A stretch of 64,000 nucleotides of DNA from Ascidia mentula (Eukaryota > Chordata > Ascidiacea > Phlebobranchia > Ascidiidae): the NCBI GenBank assembly GCA_947561715.1, contig OX387201.1, positions 1,816,001 to 1,880,000 of the forward strand, in the 5' to 3' direction. Below, piece after piece: positions 59,301 to 64,000 of the stretch; positions within the stretch are counted from its first letter, which is position 1; every line of letters begins with the position of its first letter. The translations under genes were made by a program, and so were the position numbers. The notes beneath the pieces were generated by a model that was given only the letters and a program-made list of their open reading frames with translations, was not told the DNA's origin and made no database searches.

Positions 59301-62300
59301 CTCCTGAACCTTGTCTAGTGTATCCAGAGTTACATTGGAATGTCACAGCTTCGTTTACGTTCCATGAAGTCTTGCCAACAGGAAGAGAGAAACCGTTAGG
59401 TGGCGTTGTAGGGTTTGTACACATCACAGACGGAGGCAAAATGGCTGGAAAAAAGATTGTGAAGTGGAACCAATTGCACTTGGTATGTGTAACACCTGAG
59501 GTATTTAATACCGTACTAAAAAATCTCTTACCAACAGTTTAAAAATTATAGCTTTTATAATGGTCAGATATTTTGTCTAAAAGACGACTTACCAACGCAA
59601 ACGGTGTCATGTGATGAGAATAATCCGTTTGAAAGGCAAACAGCACCTCCTGAACCTTGTCTAGTGTATTCAGACGTACATTGGAATGTCACAGCTTCGT
59701 TGACGTTCCATGAAGTCTTGCCAACAGGAAGAGAGAAACCGTTAGGTGGCGTTGTAGGGTTTGTACAGGTCACTGTTGGACCAACCGCATCTGTCACAGT
59801 AAAACGAAATGCATGAAATGATTGCTTACTGATACATCCTTGCAGCACTGGATTAAATCGACGCAGCCTTTTGATCAGGCTGTGACACGGTCGTGGCGCC
59901 TACCGATATTTCAATATCACTGCGGTACTTACCACAAACAGCAAGAGCTCCACTGAACCTCCCGTCCTCGTTACATCGTACAGTTGAAGGCCCTCTCAAC
60001 ACGTAACCGGCCAAGCACCCAATCTGCAACGTTTGTCCGGGAAGAAACAGTCTTTGTGAGCCGGTGTTAAATCCGTTTACTGGGAGTACCGGGTTGCTGC
60101 AAGTGACGGGTGCAACTGGTTGATCTCCTCCGAATGGCACTGAGAAGGGATTTGTAAGCTTTAACATTGTGAAACGAATTTCCAAGTTTGGTAATTACGG
60201 TGACGATTTTTCCTATTAAATGCTATTGATTGCTGCTTTCAGTTTTTAGACTTTGGGCGGCATTGTATTCAAAATGTACTGCTCTTCTGGTATAAACGTC
60301 GTAAAATACAGTACGTTTATGCCAGAAGAGCAGTACATTTTTAATTGCAATATGCCTGGCAGCAACAGGAATTTGACATTGTATTAATTTAATTTGATAA
60401 AGAAAACTAAAACATCGATGCATCAAGTCAGTTACTTACGGAGACAGTAGGGAAACGGACTCGAATAATCCCCGCTTGCCAGACACGTTAGTACAGCATC
60501 CCCGAACAGAGTAATGCCCGTGTTACAAGAAAACGTCACCGTATCGCCAGGTGCGCGCCGTGCAAGTGGATCCTTGTCAACGGAAATACCCGTGGAGATA
60601 ACTGGTGGCGGGCACACCAGAGGTGCTGCGAAATGTACAAATTAATTAAACGTCGTTAAAAAAACACTCTGCATGAAATCGAATTCGCCCCTGCAATAGT
60701 CCTGCCCATAAGTTCAATTGTTTTTATGTTTCTGCTTCGATATTATCGGTATTTTCATACATACCACCGCAGACTGGAGGTGGGTTGCTGTAGCGTCCGT
60801 CCCTTTGACACACTGACTGGCTGCTCCCACTTATGGGGAATCCCGGGTTGCATGTATACGTCACTCTATCCCCGAATCTCCACTCCGTTCTCTGTTCGTT
60901 TATTACTCCGTTTACTGGAGCTACAGGAGGTGGACAGATTGCCCGCGGAAGCACCGGAATCGCTGCGTAGCATTGAAAGGGTTGACGCTTATTGATCGTG
61001 CGGTTTGTAGTCATGAGCCTGACTAATCAGAAGGGGACGATAAAATTTTAACAATATATAAAAAAGTGGAGTCTATAATATATGATTTCAGTGAGCTGCA
61101 GACAGATAGACGTTTGGTCCGCAAAGTCGTCTAAGAGTGACACCAAGCTGCACTGAGACCTTATAGGTCGAAACAGCGGCCATCTGTCTTCAGTTACTGA
61201 AAACTGTTATAGTGTGCCAGAGTAAAATTACTGTAGTTTACTGCTGCAATATTTTTGACATACTGACCACTTATAGACCAGAGATTGACACAGAGTATTG
61301 TATAAATTGAGTGAAATGAAGCCCATAGTATGCTTAGTTTGTTGTAAAATGGGTGCTAAACATATGTCAATTAAACTGGAGCCATCAGACTGTGTATGCG
61401 GTTTGTGACTTACGAGGATTTACGAGGTTAGTGACTTACGAGGATTTACGAGGTTTGTGACTAACGAGGATTATATTTGTCACGATACCTTTAATACTTA
61501 AATTTTTTCTCGCAGAGCAGTATTGTCCCAAAACATTCGAGACGATATTGTTTTTTTTATCGTTGTTGACAATCTAATTTATCGTTACTCGCTAATAATA
61601 CTGTACCTTCGCATATGGTATTGTGTGAAGTAAAAACCCCATTCGCCAGGCAGGTTGAGCTTCCTACACCTCGAATGTTATACCCAGAGGCACACTGGAA
61701 TGTCACAACACCACCCACGTTCCAAGAGGTTACACCAATAGGCAATGTAACGGCATTGGTTGGAATTCTTGGGTTAGCACACAGCACCGCCACCGGTGGC
61801 CTTGCGGTCGCCCGAGCTAAAATCGGTACAGACTTTGTTAAAATTTATGCGTGTTTTTATAATCAAAGAATCTTCGCCAACGATCGTGTGAGGACATTTT
61901 TATATTCAAGATTCTGTTTTGGTTGGAAGGTCTCTTGGATTCCATCAATGATAGTGTTACAAAATCGTGTGACTTGACTGACAAACAAGCAATCAAACTT
62001 ACGGATGCAGGTAGGAATCGATGAGGAGAAAGTCCCGGATGCTGTACATTGGGCTGTTCTCACTCCACTCAACACAAAGTTCCCGGCACAGGAAAAAGCG
62101 ATGCGTTCTCCAGCCGACCAAACTGTTTTCCCCGGCGGCAGAGCCCTCAGGTTGGCAACCGCTGGCAGGGCGCAAGTGGCTCTTACCGGTACCTCTACGG
62201 GCCAGGCTGCGAACAGAGCGTTTACGTATTACACCTGGGGCGTTGTAGGTGAAGTTGGGAGTGTTTATTCGGTGTATGCGACACATAAGCACGTTCATCC

Positions 62301-64000
62301 ATTCTCCTACCTCTGGTATAGCATGGATCACTGACGTTTAACAGTCAGATAACAATTAAGTCACGTTTTAAAGGTTTTTTTTTAAAGTAAAAGTCGGGTG
62401 AGAATAAAAATACTGGCCCGTACTGTTATTAACATTGCCATGTTTGAAAAACATTTCGGTAAGAACTTATGCCATCATCAGTTTGGTGAGTTTTTTTTAT
62501 TTCACTTCAGGCACAAACATTACCTTGCAAATAACTGAATGTAGTCGGTAGCATTCAAATTGCATTATGGGAACAAGCTTGTCCAGATAACGTTTGGAAA
62601 AACGAAACGTGCAATTGTAATTGAATAGAAAATTTAATCGCCCTTTTTTGCCTAAATTTGCTTCCGCCTCCGCCCGCCGAAACGCGAAGCATGAACTTTC
62701 TGTATTATTTGTGAATAAATTTAACTGCGGGCAAATTTATTTTGGTCAACTTCCAAACATTAAACACAGTTATTAACTTTAAAACTAGAACGAAAGTTAG
62801 TAAAAGCGCAAGAATGTTATCATCCTATGCGTAAAATCGACTCGACGGTAAATCTATTTCAAATCAACTCTTTCTGTCTATCACTCTAATCAATTTTAAT
62901 GTAAACGTGTCGCGTGAAACACTCGATATAGTTCTGACGTCGGTAACCCACAGGGCATATGACCATAATTTTGCCCGTTACATCGTGGTCGTGCCTACAA
63001 CCAAGTTTTCGTATTATCTCCGACCGGATCTGTATGTTTGAGAAAGCAAGTGGGCGTTCTCGTGCGGATTGCCGCAGGTCAGGTTGCCTTTTCCAGCGGA
63101 ATTTGCTCATACCGAGACTGATCCTAAGCACGCGCTGGTACGCAATTTTCCGTAATTTAGTAAAAAGTGTTGTACGATGCTGCGTTTAGGGTTGAAACTA
63201 AAACAAAATTCTTGCCATAACGATTCAATTTGCCAAGGAAAAAACAACTTTTGGCGTTCCGGCTTACTTTTGGTTGTACTGAAACATGTTTTTTGATTTC
63301 GAAAGTTTGCAGGCAACCAATTACGTTGAAACGGAAGATGCAGGACGGAAATCCATGCTTTTTGAAGCTTACCATAGAGTATAAAACAAATTCTTCCGAC
63401 ACTTTCATGTCGTTATACATGTGACGTTATTGCTACATTAAACCTAAATCACTTAACACCTGTTTTCACTACTTAACGCCTATGTAATTATTGCTGCCAC
63501 TTGACCATTCCGGACGATTTTGTTTCTTACCTACACACGTTCGTCTGTAAAGGAAATACCCAGGATTGCAGATGCACGCCAACCGACCGTATATGGCGCA
63601 AGTCGAATATGTTGGGCATTGGATTCGGGCGCAATCGGAAGCTAGAGCGCTTTGGATGTTCGAACGATCTGCAAAATAAAATTAAAAAAAATTCGAAAGT
63701 ATAGAAGGTGTGACATTCAGACGGTGCAAAACCGGTTTGTGCCAAAATTGGACAGGTTTGATTGGTTGACACGTGAAAGAAAACAAACATATTTCAAAGT
63801 CTTTCAGTTGAAATTCGGTTTAGATAGTGAGTGTGTGCGTCGTTGTTTAACAACTCGACAAAACCAAACATATTCAACAATATATAGGCGAGTTCCCGGC
63901 ATTTCTTCAAGAGTGAATTAGAAGTTTGGGGCGATCACCTTCGACGTCCAAACCAATCCGCTACATACAATGAACAGACAATAAGTTCCAACTTACCGAT
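53321..64000 (-). CDS. Multi-CCP (sushi) and EGF-like domain protein, 3' part (partial)
   Basis: Minus-strand exons, 5' to 3': one beginning beyond the window (donor at 63996/63997), EGF-like 63531-63668, then CCPs 62003-62206, 61607-61816, 60768-60962, 60440-60625, 59933-60139, 59593-59790, 59244-59444, 58204-58392, 57859-58056, 57204-57398, 56653-56883, 56251-56460, 55008-55205, 53321-53530. Nearly every CCP exon shows four Cys, a Gly-Tyr (or near) before the third block and final C; all are phase 1-1, so any exon can be skipped or duplicated in frame. Pro/Thr-rich linkers precede the CCPs at 56.8 and 56.4 kb. Product expected to be secreted or on the cell surface, binding ligands like complement-control or adhesion proteins; ligand unknown. 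No stop or membrane segment was found, so the 3' end is unplaced. The span may hold exons I missed. Confidence 0.85.
53755..54025 (+). mobile_element. tRNA-derived SINE, family 1, interrupted by a MITE
   Basis: Head GGCTCAGTTTGTAGAGTG, B-box-like GAGTTTAAACTTC, body with GAGCTTGATTTTTCAG and CCGATTTGTCGG, and tail GCTGCGAAGCCTGTGAACC match the minus-strand copy at 18560-18742. The tail is split by 53879-53990. Confidence 0.7.
53879..53990 (+). mobile_element. End-truncated hAT MITE inside the SINE
   Basis: Matches the interior of the complete element at 55273-55451 (TTCGCACCGG, GAGATCAGCGAACCGGTT) but lacks the CAGTGGTGGGATT ends. Confidence 0.6.
54030..54675. repeat. Duplicated segment R, copy 2 (uninterrupted)
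   Basis: Paralogue of 51675-53160 without the piggyBac-like insertion. Confidence 0.75.
55008..55205 (-). CDS. CCP exon 13 of the sushi gene
   Basis: Acceptor then IQPPAPTVCVPVNPVNGYVK, YECDDGYNLVGPTINMC and PPTCV before the donor. Full four-Cys CCP pattern; diverged from all other CCPs here. Confidence 0.8.
55273..55451. mobile_element. hAT-type MITE with perfect target duplication (179 bp)
   Basis: Ends CAGTGGTGGGATT and AATCCCACCACTG, 8-bp duplication AACTTATG at 55265-55272 and 55452-55459. Internal ACCGGTT palindromes. In the intron between CCP exons 12 and 13. Confidence 0.85.
55668..56162. repeat. 28-bp minisatellite, about 17 copies
   Basis: Unit close to TTGGTTTTCAGATGCACAAT plus GCCTACAA. 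Because 28 is not a multiple of 3 and the unit lacks stops, long frames appear by chance on the plus strand; it lies in an intron of the minus-strand CCP gene. Confidence 0.9.
56251..56460 (-). CDS. CCP exon 12 of the sushi gene
   Basis: GSVPPSPPPPPASCSPTPP, NGFFVPPEITSFPIN, VGCKDGYVLDGLARSIC and FGKCIR. Almost identical to exon 14 (53321-53530), from which it differs by about three residues. Confidence 0.85.
56653..56883 (-). CDS. CCP exon 11 with Thr/Pro-rich linker
   Basis: Starts AASPPPPDATTTVAPPPQTC, then VPANAQIFPPGKTLWQTGD, FECDLGFVFVTVGSQVC and ALPVCE before the donor. The linker is suited to O-glycosylation and would space domains apart. Confidence 0.8.
57016..57075 (-). ncRNA. Type I hammerhead ribozyme (core intact)
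   Basis: Minus strand: stem I AGTTGCA, CTGATGA, stem II GACCTTACAGGTC (5 bp), GAAA, stem III closed by CAG/CTG with a longer, itself partly self-complementary loop, TC, then TGCAGCT. Stem I pairs over 7 bp with one G-U. Cleavage predicted between 57023 and 57022. It is on the sense strand of the CCP gene intron between exons 10 and 11. Confidence 0.75.
57204..57398 (-). CDS. CCP exon 10 of the sushi gene
   Basis: NRPPVTCTNIQAPAMG, GQAVWQIGELINFQCNPGY, SSSQICGANGA and DLPVCE; four Cys in CCP spacing, phase 1-1. Resembles exon 11 more than the others. Confidence 0.8.
57859..59790 (-). CDS. Four near-identical CCP exons (6-9)
   Basis: Exons 59593-59790, 59244-59444, 58204-58392 and 57859-58056 each read CTNPTTPPNGFSLPVGKTSW, NVNEAVTFQC, YTRQGSGGAVC and SHDTVCVG with one or two changes. 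Flanking introns are also alike, showing recent tandem duplication or gene conversion. A SINE interrupts the intron upstream of 58392. Confidence 0.85.
58413..58530 (+). mobile_element. tRNA-derived SINE, family 2, copy 4
   Basis: GGTCAAGCGCCCGACCCGTG, AAACCTGATCGGGATTCG and B-box-like GGGTTCCAACCCCGG followed by an A-rich end. Paralogous introns in the CCP exon 6-9 cluster lack it, giving the empty site. Confidence 0.7.
59933..60139 (-). CDS. CCP exon 5 of the sushi gene
   Basis: VAPVTCSNPVLPVNGFN, LFLPGQTLQIGCLAGYVLRG, STVRCNEDGRF, ALAVCG; complete CCP. Confidence 0.8.
60271..60341. repeat. 29-bp perfect-stem hairpin
   Basis: Arms 60271-60299 and 60313-60341 are complementary at all but one position, which forms a G-U pair in the plus-strand RNA (the minus-strand RNA would have an A-C mismatch there). 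The loop is 13 bases and weaker pairing continues outside. Either a small fold-back element or a precursor-like RNA hairpin in an intron. Confidence 0.7.
60440..60962 (-). CDS. CCP exons 3 and 4 of the sushi gene
   Basis: Exon 3 60768-60962: AICPPPVAPVNGVI, WRFGDRVTYTCNPGFPISG, SQSVCQRDGRY, PPPVCG. Exon 4 60440-60625: LVCPPPVISTGISVDKDPLA, GDTVTFSCNTGITLFGDAVL, TCLASGDY, FPYCL. Both phase 1-1. Confidence 0.8.
61093..61195 (+). repeat. Decayed hammerhead repeat
   Basis: GAAA, stem II GACCTTATAGGTC and CTGTC are kept, but the core CTGATGA has lost three bases. A short inverted GCTGCAGACAGAT remains at the left end. Confidence 0.6.
61395..61480. repeat. Short tandem repeat, about 30-bp unit
   Basis: Two and a half copies of GTGACTTACGAGGATTTACG-type units. 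Confidence 0.75.
61607..62206 (-). CDS. CCP exons 1 and 2 of the sushi gene
   Basis: Exon 1 62003-62206: RATCALPAVANLRALPPGKT, SAGERIAFSCAGNFVLSG, AQCTASGTF, PTCIR. Exon 2 61607-61816: VLCANPRIPTNAVTLPIG, VVTFQCASGYNIRG, SSTCLANGVF, TICE; related to the exon 6-9 type. Confidence 0.8.
63531..63668 (-). CDS. EGF-like exon of the sushi gene
   Basis: Acceptor, then DCARIQCPTYSTC, ACICNPGYFLYRRTCVG and a donor. Six Cys in C-x4-C-x5-C-x7-C-x-C-x8-C order with GY between the last two, as in EGF-like domains; 138 bases, phase 1-1, so in frame with the CCP exons downstream. Confidence 0.75.
63997..64000 (-). CDS. Edge of a further upstream exon
   Basis: A GTAAGT donor on minus (63991-63996) borders the last bases of the window, so the gene probably continues to the right. 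Confidence 0.4.

Noticed and set aside
62475-62510. Another hammerhead (CTGATGA followed by ACCGAAA on minus)
   Set aside because: Stem II does not pair properly and no stem III or stem I return strand is found.
62886-63131. Minus-strand frame with Cys residues (CRHDHDVTGK, VICPVGYRRQNYIEC) as a further domain exon
   Set aside because: The likely acceptor gives the wrong phase for this gene, and the Cys pattern is not complete for CCP or EGF.
1-64000. LTR retrotransposon, Polinton or other virus-like element
   Set aside because: No reverse transcriptase, integrase, capsid or polymerase motif and no long direct terminal repeats were recognised; the direct repeats present are gene-array duplications.

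Overview
The window is animal nuclear DNA: AT-rich, with short introns (mostly 0.2-0.9 kb), GT/AG-spliced exons, many small non-autonomous DNA transposons and tRNA-derived SINEs. Tandem arrays of Sulfotransfer_4-like genes, Death/TIR genes and a sushi(CCP)/EGF gene together suggest a marine invertebrate deuterostome. A tunicate such as Ciona is my best guess, from gene style and compactness only; no species-specific marker was seen. All gene models below are exon sets read by eye from splice sites, reading-frame phase and comparison between paralogues, so boundaries are good to a few bases. No LTR or other virus-like element was recognised.

Region 1 (1-38 kb) is a tandem array of sulfotransferase-like genes (Sulfotransfer_4 / P-loop type). 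Each has four exons: E1 with the P-loop GY(S/P)KTGTK, E2 with the LCLRDEDxW motif, E3 ending YREHN, and E4 with GWKPLCDFLG plus a C-terminal membrane segment. Eight units look intact (A, B, C, E, F, G, I, J) and at least five are broken or fragmentary. Almost all lie on the minus strand; unit C alone is on plus. Spacing and shared SINEs, MITEs and breakpoints show repeated tandem duplication with period about 3.5-4 kb. Units A and B form one subfamily (248 aa), the rest another (251 aa).

Region 2 (39-50.2 kb, plus strand) holds three tandem copies of a four-exon module encoding two Death-like domains, each domain on two exons, all with phase-1 introns. The first copy continues through a linker into a complete TIR domain with the YxxSxxCxxE arrangement of NAD-cleaving TIRs. 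The other two end without TIR.

Region 3 (53.3-64 kb, minus strand) is the 3' part of a large secreted or cell-surface gene: an EGF-like exon followed by 14 one-exon CCP/sushi domains. Four of these are almost identical and one is a recent copy. The gene runs off the right edge.

Scattered through all three regions is a repeat family whose ends are type I hammerhead self-cleaving ribozymes. Three copies (11.75, 42.54 and 57.02 kb) keep the full catalytic core and stems; others are decayed. Several MITEs have readable target-site duplications, and one piggyBac-like insertion has its empty site preserved in a paralogous segment.

The Death/TIR and CCP genes are of kinds used in innate immunity. 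The sulfotransferase-like array is probably a membrane-bound enzyme family under birth-and-death evolution. No direct pathway link between the three regions can be read from the sequence.
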